NCBI GenBank assembly: GCA_002423185.1
Contig: DIUX01000001.1
Location: forward strand, 740,125 to 804,124
Origin: Micavibrio sp. UBA6147
GTDB lineage: Bacteria; Pseudomonadota; Alphaproteobacteria; Micavibrionales; UBA1664
Direction: 5' to 3'
DNA length: 64,000 nucleotides
The position numbers were made by a program, and so were the translations under genes. Below are positions 46,983-57,283 of the stretch, piece after piece. The notes below the pieces were generated by a model. It was not told the DNA's origin, searched no databases, and was given only the letters and a program-made list of their open reading frames with translations. Position 1 is the first letter of the stretch; every line of letters begins with the position of its first letter.

Positions 46983-47344
46983 GGCGGGAATATCTGTCCT
47001 TCAAAAGTTGTTTTACCAAAAGGTGTGTTACGTTCCTTAATTTATTTCTTCAAATTTGTGCAGTGCATTAATTTTTGCATTGCAAAACAATGACTTATTT
47101 ACATTGCCTTAGACTTACCATAAATTATACGCAATGATCTTTCGTATTTCTATACCCACTCATCACTTATGTAATAAATGCATACCTGACATGTGAAATA
47201 AAAAAATAATTTTACTCTGCCTCTTCTTCTCCCTCCCAAAAGAGTCTAGAGTTCAGGCCAAGAAACGCCCCATAAAACGCCCCCCCATAAAACACCCGAA
47301 GAATCGGCGTGTATGAAGGCCTCATAAGGAAACGGACACCGCGC
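46983..47344. other. Divergent AT-rich intergenic region before kbl
   Basis: No gene is visible. TTGCATTGCA at 47075-47084 repeats the core of the glnA upstream palindrome, and a related ACATTGCC follows at about 47100. TTGCCT-N16-TATACG is a weak promoter candidate for kbl. Confidence 0.4.
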
Positions 47345-48547
47345 ATGAAAACAGGATTGGTCAAACACCTTCAAGCCGAAATCGAAACCCTGAAAAACAA
47401 AGGCCTGTATAAGCCGGAGCGCGTCATCACATCGCCGCAAAACGCCGACATCACCGTCACCGGCGGCGCGCATGTGTTGAACTTTTGCGCCAATAATTAC
47501 CTCGGCCTCGCCGATGATGCCGACCTCATCGCCGCTGCGCATAAGGCACTCGATTCCCATGGCTTCGGCATGGCCTCCGTGCGGTTCATTTGCGGCACCC
47601 AAGACATTCACAAAACGCTGGAACAAAAAATATCCGCCTTCCTCGGCACCGAGGACACGATTTTATATTCCTCTTGCTTTGACGCCAATACCGGCTTGTT
47701 TGAAACCATCTTGGGTGAGGAAGACGCCATCATCAGTGACGCCTTGAACCACGCCAGCATCATTGACGGCGTGCGCCTGTGTAAAGCCAAGCGTTACAGA
47801 TACGCCAACAGCGATATGGCGGAGCTTGAGCAATGCCTGAAAGACTCGCAAGACCAGCGCTTCCGCGTCATCGTCACGGACGGGGTGTTTTCGATGGACG
47901 GGTATCTTGCCAAACTCCCCGAAATTTGCGCGCTGGCCGAAAAATATGACGCCATGTTGGTGGTGGACGACAGCCACGCCGTCGGCTTTATCGGCCCGAA
48001 CGGTGCGGGAACGCCCGAACATTTCGGCGTGCAAAACCGTGTCGACCTGATGACCGGAACACTCGGCAAAGCCTTGGGCGGCGCTAGCGGCGGCTATGTA
48101 TCGGGCAACAAAACCGTGATTGAATGGCTGCGCCAGCGTTCACGCCCCTATTTGTTTTCCAACACCCTCGCCCCCGTCATCACCGCCACCGCGATTGCGA
48201 CCTTTGATAAGTTAAAGAAAGACGGCAATAATTTACGCGCCCGCCTCAAGGACAACGCCGCCTATTTCCGTCAGGAAATGGAAAAGCTTGGCTTTGACCT
48301 TCTCGCCGGCGAACACCCGATTATTCCGGTGATGATTTATGACGCCGCCATGGCGGGAAAACTGGCGGAAGAAATGCTCAAACGCGGCGTTTATGTGGTC
48401 GGATTCTCCTATCCCGTTGTGCCGGACGGCAAGGCCCGCATCCGCACCCAAATGTCCGCCGCGCACACCAAAGCCCATATTGACAAAGCGGTCGCTGCCT
48501 TCGCCGATGCGGGCAAAGCCCTCGGCATTTTGAAACAAGCCGCCTAA
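47345..48547 (+). CDS. kbl: 2-amino-3-ketobutyrate coenzyme A ligase
   Basis: PLP enzyme that splits 2-amino-3-oxobutyrate with CoA to glycine and acetyl-CoA, the second step of threonine breakdown. The 400-residue product has NFCANNYLGLADD, the SVRFICGTQDIHK block, the cofactor Asp and His in VVDDSHAVGF, and the Schiff-base Lys K242 in TLGKALGGASGGY (K244 in E. coli). The ATG at 47345 matches the family start; an ORF extension of 12 codons does not. It is followed at 34 bp by tdh, in the usual pairing. Confidence 0.97.
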   Translation: MKTGLVKHLQAEIETLKNKGLYKPERVITSPQNADITVTGGAHVLNFCANNYLGLADDADLIAAAHKALDSHGFGMASVRFICGTQDIHKTLEQKISAFLGTEDTILYSSCFDANTGLFETILGEEDAIISDALNHASIIDGVRLCKAKRYRYANSDMAELEQCLKDSQDQRFRVIVTDGVFSMDGYLAKLPEICALAEKYDAMLVVDDSHAVGFIGPNGAGTPEHFGVQNRVDLMTGTLGKALGGASGGYVSGNKTVIEWLRQRSRPYLFSNTLAPVITATAIATFDKLKKDGNNLRARLKDNAAYFRQEMEKLGFDLLAGEHPIIPVMIYDAAMAGKLAEEMLKRGVYVVGFSYPVVPDGKARIRTQMSAAHTKAHIDKAVAAFADAGKALGILKQAA

Positions 48548-48581
48548 CCCCATAACCAACGCCCATTCCAAGGATACAGGC

Positions 48582-49622
48582 ATGAAAAACAGCACGATGA
48601 AAGCTCTGGCAAAATCAAAACCGGAAAAAGGCATATGGATGGTGCATGACGCCGACATCCCCGCCATCGGCCCCAATGACGTGCTGGTCAAAATCAAGAA
48701 AAGCGCCATTTGCGGCACTGACCTTCATATCTATAAATGGGATAAATGGGCGGCGCGCACCATTCCCGTGCCGATGATTGTCGGGCATGAATATGTCGGC
48801 GTGGTCGAACAAACAGGCTCCGAAGTCCACCACCTTAAAACGGGGCAGCGTGTGAGCGGCGAAGGCCACCTTGTGTGCGGCAATTGCCGCAATTGCCGCG
48901 CCGGAACCCGCCATTTATGCCGCAACACCCTCGGGATCGGCGTCAATGTGCAAGGCAGCTTCGCCCAGTATCTAAGCCTCCCCGCCTCCAACGTCTTCCC
49001 CGTTCCCGATGATATTCCGGACGATATTGCCGCCATTTTCGACCCGCTCGGCAACGCCGTTCACACCGCCCTGTCTTTTGACCTTGTGGGTGAGGATGTC
49101 CTCATCACCGGCGCTGGGCCGATCGGGATTATGGCGATTGCCATTTGCAAACATGTCGGTGCCAAAAACGTTGTCATCACCGACGTCAACCCCTACCGCC
49201 TTGACCTCGCCAAAAAGATGGGCGCCACGCGTGTTGTCAACGCCGCCACAGAAAACCTCAAAACCGTGATGAACGACCTCGGCATGAAGGAAGGCTTCGA
49301 TGTCGGGCTTGAAATGTCGGGCAATGAATCCGCCTTCCGCGCCATGCTCGGCGCCATGAATCACGGCGGCAAAGTCGCCTTGCTCGGCATTCCTCCGGGG
49401 GAAATGGCGATTGATTGGAATGACGTGATTTTCAAAGGCCTCATCATCAAGGGCATTTATGGGCGCGAGATGTACGAAACATGGTACAAAATGGCCTCGA
49501 TGCTCCAAAGCGGCCTTGATATCTCCGGCGTCATCACCCACCGCATCGGCATTGACGACTTCCAGCAAGGCTTCGAAGCCATGGAATCCGGACAATGCGG
49601 CAAAGTCATTATGGATTGGTAA
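48582..49622 (+). CDS. tdh: L-threonine 3-dehydrogenase
   Basis: Zinc-dependent medium-chain dehydrogenase that oxidises threonine to 2-amino-3-oxobutyrate, which Kbl then cleaves. Visible are the catalytic zinc ligands in ICGTDLHIY and GHEYVG, the structural zinc set CGNCRNCRAGTRHLC, and the NAD fold with ITGAGPIGIMAIAICKHVG. At 346 residues its length fits (341 in E. coli). Kbl and Tdh together supply glycine and acetyl-CoA from threonine. Confidence 0.97.
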   Translation: MKNSTMKALAKSKPEKGIWMVHDADIPAIGPNDVLVKIKKSAICGTDLHIYKWDKWAARTIPVPMIVGHEYVGVVEQTGSEVHHLKTGQRVSGEGHLVCGNCRNCRAGTRHLCRNTLGIGVNVQGSFAQYLSLPASNVFPVPDDIPDDIAAIFDPLGNAVHTALSFDLVGEDVLITGAGPIGIMAIAICKHVGAKNVVITDVNPYRLDLAKKMGATRVVNAATENLKTVMNDLGMKEGFDVGLEMSGNESAFRAMLGAMNHGGKVALLGIPPGEMAIDWNDVIFKGLIIKGIYGREMYETWYKMASMLQSGLDISGVITHRIGIDDFQQGFEAMESGQCGKVIMDW

Positions 49623-49757
49623 GTCGCCCCGTCAGTCGCTCGCCCCATAGCCGTTCACCGCGTCAATCGCGCATAAGACGCTAAACACACACAGAGTTTG
49701 CGTTTTTTATTGCACCGCGGCTTGAACTTCCGCTATGTTTACATATTGTAAAATAAT

Positions 49758-50744
49758 GTGAGCCGCCTCGTGTCCGCTACTGAGCCTTCCGCCATGCCCA
49801 CAGCACCAAAATCCTTCAAAGATGAATGGGATTTCAATCCGTTGCGCTATCGTTTTGGCACGGCTGCCTTCGCCGCCGCCAATATCGCCACATTGACCGC
49901 CTCGCTCATCGCCGCCCCCGTTCTTTTCGGAACCAACCTTGTGCCGCTTGCCATTTGCGCCGCCACGGCCTGCGCCGTGCAATATTTGTATTCCCTCAGC
50001 GCCCCTGACGTTGAGCGCCTTGTCCGTGCCAACACTGCGCCGCTATCCCCCGAAACAGCGGCGCATGCTGCGAATATTTTGAACCGTGCCGGTTTAAACG
50101 CCGATGATATCAGCTTGCTTGAACTGGACTATCACACCACCATAAAACAGGAAAATGACAAACTCGGCCGCAAACGCCACAACAATGTCGTGACCTATAC
50201 CAAAGATATGCTGGGCGGGGAAAAGGACATCCTCGTGTTCGGCAAGGGTGCCATTGACGCCCTCACGGCGAGCGAGCTCAAAGCCATCATCGCGCATGAA
50301 ACAGGCCACTTGATCAACCGCAATAACGTGCCCTACAAACACATCCAAACAACGCTTGGGAACACCCTTCTCTTTTTAGGCGTTTCCTCGCTCATCACCC
50401 TGAGTTTCGGCACGGCGGCTTTTGCAGGCGCGGCATATATTGCCTCCAACTTGTTTGAAGGCGGGCGCAAAAGACAAGACGAGCTACGCGCCGATTACAA
50501 CGGATTCGGCCTTTATCCGGCTGATGAGGCGTTTTCCTCTGCGCTTTTTAAACTGAGCATGCTCTCTCGACAAAACGGCCTGAATAAACCGCGCCGCACG
50601 CCTGTATCGCGCCATTTCAAAAAGGCGGCGAACATCTTGTTTTCAACGCACCCATCGCGCCCATCGCGCACGAAGCACAGCCTTATTCAAATTCCGAGAG
50701 CACAGCTTTTTTACAAAGAAAAAGGCCTGACATTCACGGCCTAA
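49758..50744 (+). CDS. HtpX-like M48 family zinc metallopeptidase
   Basis: Probable inner-membrane protease. Its 328 residues include two hydrophobic segments at about residues 35-80 (FGTAAFAAANIATLTASLIA and LVPLAICAATACAVQYLY). The zinc motif HETGH lies in AIIAHETGHLINRN, and the third-ligand region is DELRADYNGFGL. A further hydrophobic pair lies between them (LGNTLLFLGVSSLITLSFG). The start is uncertain: GTG at 49758 or 49770, or ATG at 49794; none has a good ribosome site. It is shorter and more divergent at its C-terminus than classic HtpX. It is unrelated in layout to the giant M48 protein at 18839-23944. Confidence 0.85.
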   Translation: MSRLVSATEPSAMPTAPKSFKDEWDFNPLRYRFGTAAFAAANIATLTASLIAAPVLFGTNLVPLAICAATACAVQYLYSLSAPDVERLVRANTAPLSPETAAHAANILNRAGLNADDISLLELDYHTTIKQENDKLGRKRHNNVVTYTKDMLGGEKDILVFGKGAIDALTASELKAIIAHETGHLINRNNVPYKHIQTTLGNTLLFLGVSSLITLSFGTAAFAGAAYIASNLFEGGRKRQDELRADYNGFGLYPADEAFSSALFKLSMLSRQNGLNKPRRTPVSRHFKKAANILFSTHPSRPSRTKHSLIQIPRAQLFYKEKGLTFTA

Positions 50745-50801
50745 GGCTATGTTTCCGAGCCCTTTAACAACGCTAAGAAAACTAAGCAAAACCGCACAAA
50801 G

Positions 50802-50839
50802 AAAAAGCCGCCAACATCAACTCAATGTGGCGACTTTTT
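50802..50839 (+). terminator. Intrinsic terminator after the M48 peptidase gene
   Basis: Arms AAAAAGCCGCCA and TGGCGACTTTTT (one mismatch), T run on the plus strand. Confidence 0.75.
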
Positions 50840-50932
50840 AATCACTGTGCTTAATGAAGCTGGAAAAGCGGAGCCATCCATACGCCCTAAACACTCTTCT
50901 ATGAGGGTGATATCGGGGCTATTCTATGAAGA

Positions 50933-51379
50933 CTATTCCGCCGCGCTCGGGAAAACCCGCGCCAATTCTTTTTGATAATAGCTACCCGTTCTTGTATAGC
51001 CACTTTTTTCATAGAGTTTTTCGGCGGCGGTATGCCCAATATCCGTATCCAGCTCGATCATGTTGCACCCTTCTTCACGGGCGCTGTCCTCGGCGAATTT
51101 AATCAATTCCTTGCCGTAACCCTTGCCGCGATACACCTCGTCAACAACGACGTGTTCGATATAGGTCACGAAACCGTCATGGATATTATGGTTTTGGACA
51201 ATGCCGATGACTCCGACAAATACTTGGTCGATTTCGCCGACAAACATGCGATATCCCGTCGCCCGCGCCACGAACACGCGCCGCGCATATGTTTGCATAT
51301 CCAGCCATGGAAAAAGCTGACGAATAATGGGGTAGGCCTTATGATAATCAGTATCGGATCTGGCCTCTCTAATGACCAT
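50933..51379 (-). CDS. GNAT family N-acetyltransferase
   Basis: Small acetyltransferase of 148 residues. The acetyl-CoA loop is RGKGYGKEL after the strand YIEHVVVDEVY, followed by the helix and the C-terminal ELDTDIGHTAAEKLYEKSGYTRTG block typical of GNAT motif B. The acceptor cannot be predicted. It marks the left edge of the core region before the defence island; the 228 bp up to zorD hold no gene. Confidence 0.9.
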   Translation of the reverse strand: MVIREARSDTDYHKAYPIIRQLFPWLDMQTYARRVFVARATGYRMFVGEIDQVFVGVIGIVQNHNIHDGFVTYIEHVVVDEVYRGKGYGKELIKFAEDSAREEGCNMIELDTDIGHTAAEKLYEKSGYTRTGSYYQKELARVFPSAAE

Positions 51380-51607
51380 GATACACCGTCCTTGTGGTTA
51401 AGTCGTTACAGTTTAAATCAAGTTTTCAGTCTAATATTCTGAAAACGCACAAAAACTATACACCACCCCCCCACCAAAAAGCCACAGCTTTCATAAAAAC
51501 CGTTTTTTACCCCTTCTTGCGTTTTTTCAATTGGATTGTCTAGTCTCGGAAAAAAGATCAGGACAAGCGCAAATGCTACTTAATTTTTTCCTGTCGATAC
51601 GGCTTTA

Positions 51608-54600
51608 TCATTTACTTGGTGGTGTATAAAATACCTTACACTCATAGCGATGATTAAAAAGGGCGACCACCCCTCTCCCCAAATCATATGTATGAATTGC
51701 TAGCCCCGCCCCCTTTTCATTCAGAACTGAGATCTCTATAACCCTATCATGGAAATCAGCCACCCCTCTTCCGCGTCGCAGACCATTCAGTTGCAGCCTC
51801 ATCCCACTTTGTGAAAAGCCAGCAGAAAAGCCCCTTCGGAACAACCGTGCATCTATACTTTCCAGATCATCATCTTCCAAATATTCGATGGTAACAGCTT
51901 TAAGTGCACGGCTTTTTTGCATCAATAGTTGCATCAACTTGATTTGCGCATCTCTTGCCTCATCAGAAGCTATCGCATAAGGATCTCTAATCTTCAAATG
52001 TTCAATCTCTACGCCAGAAAGACAAGAAAACATTTCATCGTGAGGACGGGATTGATTGGGCATTATATCCCATTTTCTGGTACAAAAATCGCCCCCCTTA
52101 GGTAACGACAGTACTTTCCGCAAGACTTGCTTGCCATTTTCAGATTCGCGAATATCCCCTTTTTCCTTAAGCTGCGAGACTTCATTCCATAAACGGTCGA
52201 TGTCATCGTCATTGGCTTCCGAAGGTGAAAACAATTCTTGCGTTAATTTACGCTTTCTATTGATAAGATCATTCAAACGAACATCAAAACTACTATCCAA
52301 AAATGGATGTACCGCCATCGGAATATGGATGTGAACATCCTTCTCCTGTCCCAATCTATACACTCGGTCAGACGCCTGATCTTCCACCGCCGGATTCCAC
52401 CACCGCGAAAGGTGAATGACATGATTAGCCGTTGTTAATGTAAGTCCCACACCTCCAGCCTTTGGTGATAAGATCATAACGTCAAAAACACTTCTATTGG
52501 ACTGAAAGTCCTCAACCATCTGCTGCCTACGAAGGCCGGAAACTCCCCCATGAATGCGAAGTGGAGACCTTTTCATGTGAAAATGCTGCTGAATAAGAGC
52601 GGCCAGTTTTTCCTGCATTTTGATGTCTTCAAGAAAAACCAAGGCTTTTTCATTTCTTGATTTTATGCCCTCAAGGATCTCAAGGGTTTTGAGTAAGCGC
52701 GCAGAATCGCTGGCATAGCTTTCAAGATCAAGGGATGCATGTTCAGGCGATAATGGATGCAATGATATCCCACGCATAAGCGCCAAAAACTGAAGCATTC
52801 CTCCTTTCCCAATCGCATTGGCATCTTTATTTGCTATTGCGCGAGCAACAGCATTCGCATACGCCTCCGCTTGAATAGGCGGCATATCCATTGCATAGGT
52901 ATGTACTTTTTTACTCGGCAATCCATCAAGATGCTTAGATTTCATACGGCGCAAAACGTAAGCGGGTTGTCCATCCAAAAGATACTGTTTCAATTCTCCT
53001 AGCGCATCCACGTCTGCTGGCTTATAGCGACGCTCAAATTCTTTACTTGCGCCTAGCAAGCCTGGCGAAAGAACGTCCATAATCGCCCATAGATCCTGCA
53101 AACGGTTCTCCACTGGTGTTCCCGTCATACCCAAGACAAAATCGGCGCAGAGCGTCTTGCTGGCACGCGCCATTTGGCTTACTGGATTTTTAATTTTCTG
53201 GATTTCATCATAGACAACCAAACTAAATCTAGAGCGACCAAAACTAAAGTGGTAATCGCGCAACGTTTCATAAGTTGTCAGAACAACGCCAGCATCTTTC
53301 CAATTCTCTACGTCAAGAGAAGCTCTCCCCGTTTCAATGTCTTTTAGGCTGATCCCGCTTTCTTCGCGGAGCCACTTCAAATCTCCCCCAAAAGCAAACA
53401 CAATTCTTCCCAGCCCCTGCTCATCCAAATGCTTTGAAATCTCCGCCCGCCAATTGCCAAGTAAGCCCGTCGGCGCAACAATCAAGATAGGCCTTAAACG
53501 CTCATTTTTGGCTTTCGCCTGTTCTTGCAGCCACACCATAAAAGCAATAGCCTGTAGTGTCTTGCCCAATCCCATATCATCCGCAAGCAATACACCTGCT
53601 CGCTTCACGCTGATATTATCGGCAAGCCACTGCACGCCTTCCTGTTGATAATTCTTTAGTTCGGTTTTTATTCGTAAAGGCAGAGTAACGGGTGTGAAGG
53701 AATAATTTTCTGATTTTTCCGCCTCATCTTCATGAGACAGAAAATCTACCTCTTCAAAGTTTTCTTTAACGACCAGAAAGACTTTTTCGGCAAGTTTCTC
53801 CCGAACAACAGGTACTTCTGTCTGCGCTATCGTATCAGAATTTTGAGACAACAAAATATTTGCCACGCCCGAAATCGCATCAAAGGCCTCAAGCGTCTTC
53901 GCTGTTACAGGCAATTGCTCCGGTGCAGCGACATCTGGATTTACAGGCTCCAATACTTTAGGAATAATGGCCGTTTTGTCCCCCTTCTCAAATGCGGCTC
54001 TTACGTTCTCTGTAATAATAGAAACATTTTCTGGCGCTATGACAAAATAATCATCATTGATTTTTATACCGAATTTTTCTGGAAGCCATTTATTTTTTTC
54101 CAATGGCATAAGCCACGGCAAAATGATAACGCGCCATATATCGACACCGTGAACCCGCTCAGAAAACTGCTCTGTCTCAACGAAAAGCTGTTCAAGTTTT
54201 TCTGAATGCCCCAGCATTTCTTGAAGCTTTTGGCGCGGATTCAAAATAAGGGCTCTTCGCTCTACCTCCCCTTGATCCTGTAGAGTTCGTATAGCGCCAA
54301 GGACAGGCCTGAGTTCCGGTGCAACAAACACATATTCTCCATCCCTCAGAACATAAACTGGCCGTATATCCCGTTCGCGTCGAAAACGATCTTCAGCGAA
54401 AAGCTTTTGCATTGCTGGCGTAAGGATAGAATGCAAATCCTCGTCCAAAGGTTCTTCATCATCTTTAATCCCAGAGGCTCCAAAAAGAACAGGATCAAAA
54501 TCCGTATGCTCAGGAGTAAGTTCGCGCAGTTTGATCGACAGACGAGAAGCATAATGAACCCTCATGTCACGCAAATACGAATCCGCATGAACAGCAAGGC

Positions 54601-55168
54601 TCGCATCATAAGGCCAAGCTTCTCGTAATCCAGACAACAACAGAAAACGTTCTGTTTTCTCTACAGGTTGCGACAACGCTTGACAGGCTGAATAAATAGA
54701 AAAGAGCGGCTGTGGAATACGATGAACGCCATAAGCTGATTTAAGAAACGGTCCTGCGACATCGACGCGCACAGGTTGCCCACCAGGCCTTACCCAACTC
54801 GAGCGAATAAAGAATGTGTCTTCATCAATTCGACCTGAAGGAGAAATATCGAGAGCTAAATTTGTTGCGTTTGGCAAATCAAAAGCAGACGCTATCTCCA
54901 AAGACATACCGGCAACAATATCATAAGGCAGAGATAGACTGTTCTCACTAAAGCCTAGGGTTTCATCTTGGCATAGGATGTCTTCAATTTCCCTGCTAAC
55001 CTCCTGCATTGCGAGCGCAGTATCAGGCCTCACTGTTTCCCAATCACGAACAGCGACCAGTTCTCCGACCTTTCCCTTCAATTCGATCAGAACACGGTCA
55101 TTTGAGACAGAATATCCAAAGCGCAAGTACTCCTGCTTAGCTTCTTTCTTTCGCCTAAAAAAGCTCAT
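51608..55168 (-). CDS. zorD: Zorya defence protein ZorD (SNF2-type ATPase)
   Basis: Effector ATPase of type I Zorya anti-phage defence. The 1186-residue product has a poorly conserved N-terminal half, then a SNF2 helicase core: Walker A LADDMGLGKT near residue 530, the DEAH-like DEIQ near residue 654, MTGTPVENRLQDLW, and the second RecA lobe with RIHGGVSGLRRQQM, SPKAGGVGLTLTTAN and HLSRWWNPAVEDQASDR. About 200 residues follow the helicase. The ATG at 55168 has GGGGAAAGA upstream and overlaps the zorC stop as ATGA, so the two are translationally coupled. It is the last gene of the operon. Confidence 0.92.
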   Translation of the reverse strand: MSFFRRKKEAKQEYLRFGYSVSNDRVLIELKGKVGELVAVRDWETVRPDTALAMQEVSREIEDILCQDETLGFSENSLSLPYDIVAGMSLEIASAFDLPNATNLALDISPSGRIDEDTFFIRSSWVRPGGQPVRVDVAGPFLKSAYGVHRIPQPLFSIYSACQALSQPVEKTERFLLLSGLREAWPYDASLAVHADSYLRDMRVHYASRLSIKLRELTPEHTDFDPVLFGASGIKDDEEPLDEDLHSILTPAMQKLFAEDRFRRERDIRPVYVLRDGEYVFVAPELRPVLGAIRTLQDQGEVERRALILNPRQKLQEMLGHSEKLEQLFVETEQFSERVHGVDIWRVIILPWLMPLEKNKWLPEKFGIKINDDYFVIAPENVSIITENVRAAFEKGDKTAIIPKVLEPVNPDVAAPEQLPVTAKTLEAFDAISGVANILLSQNSDTIAQTEVPVVREKLAEKVFLVVKENFEEVDFLSHEDEAEKSENYSFTPVTLPLRIKTELKNYQQEGVQWLADNISVKRAGVLLADDMGLGKTLQAIAFMVWLQEQAKAKNERLRPILIVAPTGLLGNWRAEISKHLDEQGLGRIVFAFGGDLKWLREESGISLKDIETGRASLDVENWKDAGVVLTTYETLRDYHFSFGRSRFSLVVYDEIQKIKNPVSQMARASKTLCADFVLGMTGTPVENRLQDLWAIMDVLSPGLLGASKEFERRYKPADVDALGELKQYLLDGQPAYVLRRMKSKHLDGLPSKKVHTYAMDMPPIQAEAYANAVARAIANKDANAIGKGGMLQFLALMRGISLHPLSPEHASLDLESYASDSARLLKTLEILEGIKSRNEKALVFLEDIKMQEKLAALIQQHFHMKRSPLRIHGGVSGLRRQQMVEDFQSNRSVFDVMILSPKAGGVGLTLTTANHVIHLSRWWNPAVEDQASDRVYRLGQEKDVHIHIPMAVHPFLDSSFDVRLNDLINRKRKLTQELFSPSEANDDDIDRLWNEVSQLKEKGDIRESENGKQVLRKVLSLPKGGDFCTRKWDIMPNQSRPHDEMFSCLSGVEIEHLKIRDPYAIASDEARDAQIKLMQLLMQKSRALKAVTIEYLEDDDLESIDARLFRRGFSAGFSQSGMRLQLNGLRRGRGVADFHDRVIEISVLNEKGAGLAIHTYDLGRGVVALFNHRYECKVFYTPPSK

Positions 55169-56529
55169 ATTCTTTCCCCTGTTTCGTGCAAGATTATGTG
55201 ACGAATTTTTCTCTCCCAGTCTCCGTTGTGTACGCAACGCTCATCTCCTTCCATAAGCTCATCAGCTTCGTAGAATTTTTTATATAATACTGGGGTATTT
55301 GAGCCACGACGCCACATGTTCCAAGCTCCATTGTGGCTCCATTCTGCGATGGTAATATCGCCGATTCTCATTAAGAGTGCTGTATGCCTACTGGTTCGAC
55401 CGCGTCTCTCGTTATGTTTTCCAAAATTGAGAAGCGCTTTATCATCAGACCTGCTCGCGGCCTCTTTGGCAAGCCTTGCACCTTCCTCACCGAACACTAC
55501 CCATGCTTCTGAGATATGCTCAGCATTTAGATATTTCGTCCAAAAAATGCGACGCGCCTCCCACATATCCAGCCGGTCTGTCATTTTCGTAACAATATCA
55601 AAAAATTGACGAAAAGAATCCTGCGTTAACCAACGCAGAATAACGCCATAGGCCATCGCATGGCGCTCTTTCAATCCTCTCCATTGAGCCGGATTAGTTC
55701 GCGGATCCCCAGCCACATTCAAGAGTCTCTCTGTGATCCATCTTTTATGTTCCTCTTCTGGTCGAACACTATCCCAAGGCGATAGCAATGCCGCACTATA
55801 TTCCGTCCATACTTCAGGATAAGAAAATTTCTCCCCATGAAGATGAGCCCAATCACTCAGAATTTTTTGCAAACGAACCGCATTTTCTCTCTTTGATTTC
55901 ATAGCGATACGGCACGCTTCAGTGAAAGCCGTAATGGCCAAGCCACCTTTTTGACGATGAGGATTATCGAGACCCGCATCAGACAAAACTATCGAAGGCT
56001 CTCTATTCCCATCCAAAATAACTTTCGCAATTTCCCGTGGCGCACGATCCATATCAAAAATTGCGAAGTCTTTATCGCGCTTTTTCCAAACAACAGAAGA
56101 TTCATGTTCGATCTGTGTCAATATTTCACGAAGTCTGCGCCCTAAAATTCGTGCATCCTCATCACCGGTCTTAGCAATGTCCATATAGGAATCAAGAAGC
56201 CCATAGAGGGCTGGTTTACGCTTTAACTGCCAAACCGCGCTTATAATACCATCTCGTAACTCTGGCTCTCTACCGGGCGGCCTAGGCGGCAAGAAAAAAA
56301 CGCGGCAAATATCCCGCAAATCCTTACGTGACAAACTAGAGATGCCGTGCCGATCTATTTCCTGCATAATACGCATCTGCATATCAGCCACATTTTCTCG
56401 TTCAGCTCTTTGACTAACCTCAAGTGCTTCCAAAAGCCTTACAAGCTTTTGCAAATTATAGGGCTCAGGAACCGTTACCCGACTCCTGCCATACCAATTA
56501 TGCTCTTGTAATAATGTCTTGAAGCCCAT
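55165..56529 (-). CDS. zorC: Zorya defence protein ZorC (EH-signature domain)
   Basis: Type I Zorya component, 454 residues, thought to act with ZorD downstream of the ZorAB motor. It has no enzymatic motif that I can see. The C-terminal part has the EH-signature pattern: DMWEARRIFWTKYLN, then residues around GDITIAEWSHNGAWNMW with the conserved Glu and His, then a basic tail. It starts 7 bp after zorB and ends in an ATGA overlap with zorD. Identification rests on this signature plus its fixed place between zorB and zorD. Confidence 0.88.
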   Translation of the reverse strand: MGFKTLLQEHNWYGRSRVTVPEPYNLQKLVRLLEALEVSQRAERENVADMQMRIMQEIDRHGISSLSRKDLRDICRVFFLPPRPPGREPELRDGIISAVWQLKRKPALYGLLDSYMDIAKTGDEDARILGRRLREILTQIEHESSVVWKKRDKDFAIFDMDRAPREIAKVILDGNREPSIVLSDAGLDNPHRQKGGLAITAFTEACRIAMKSKRENAVRLQKILSDWAHLHGEKFSYPEVWTEYSAALLSPWDSVRPEEEHKRWITERLLNVAGDPRTNPAQWRGLKERHAMAYGVILRWLTQDSFRQFFDIVTKMTDRLDMWEARRIFWTKYLNAEHISEAWVVFGEEGARLAKEAASRSDDKALLNFGKHNERRGRTSRHTALLMRIGDITIAEWSHNGAWNMWRRGSNTPVLYKKFYEADELMEGDERCVHNGDWERKIRHIILHETGERI

Positions 56530-56536
56530 TATCGTT

Positions 56537-57283
56537 TTATTTTCTCTTAATCAGGTTTTCGCCCTCAGGGTTTGGCATCTTCATGATAAGACGCAAATCA
56601 ATCCGCCTGTTCTCGTCTTTATTTTCCGACACAGGACGTTGCGGCCCGTAACCACTTACACTCATGATGGTTTCTCTGATGATAACCTGCTTATGCAGGC
56701 TGTATTTTTCAACTTGAACATATTCCAGTTCAGGAACACCACGTAACATTTCACGATAGGTATTCGTAGCCCTCATAACCGACAGATCCCAATTATCTTT
56801 AATAAAATTTACGTTGGTAACAGGATCGCTATCTGTATGACCTTCAATGTACACAGATTCAATTTTATGAGTGCCCAAGCATGCGCGATCGCCTTTCCAC
56901 TTAGCTTCTTCTGCCATCACGGCATAACATGGCAAAACATCAAGAAGCGCTTCAGCCAGCTTACGCACATTCTGTCGTCCTTCCTCCGATAATTGTGCGT
57001 TACCGCTGTCAAACAAAATAGCGGAGGGCAACCTTAAGATACCATTATCCTGATCAACCTCGATTTGGACGCCTTGTTCTTTCAGCGTTTTTTTCAATTC
57101 CTCTAGAATTTCGGCTCGCGTCGTATTGGCGCCGGACAGCTCTTGGGTTTCTTTTTTGAACTGTACAACATAGTACATCAGCAGAATAATAAAGATAAAA
57201 ACCAAACCGACCATAAGATCAGTCATTGAGACAAAATAGTTTTCTTCTTCTAAGGCATGCTCTTGGGTATCGTCATAAATCAT
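56537..57283 (-). CDS. zorB: Zorya defence protein ZorB (MotB-like stator, OmpA domain)
   Basis: Inner-membrane partner of ZorA, anchoring the complex to peptidoglycan. The 248-residue product has an acidic N-terminus, one membrane helix (MTDLMVGLVFIFIILLMYYVV) with D22 at its start, the expected proton-binding Asp of MotB-like stators, then a short coiled coil. The OmpA/MotB peptidoglycan domain has ILFDSGNAQLSEEG, VYIEGHTDSDP and NRRIDLRLI. It overlaps the end of zorA by ATGA. Confidence 0.94.
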   Translation of the reverse strand: MIYDDTQEHALEEENYFVSMTDLMVGLVFIFIILLMYYVVQFKKETQELSGANTTRAEILEELKKTLKEQGVQIEVDQDNGILRLPSAILFDSGNAQLSEEGRQNVRKLAEALLDVLPCYAVMAEEAKWKGDRACLGTHKIESVYIEGHTDSDPVTNVNFIKDNWDLSVMRATNTYREMLRGVPELEYVQVEKYSLHKQVIIRETIMSVSGYGPQRPVSENKDENRRIDLRLIMKMPNPEGENLIKRK

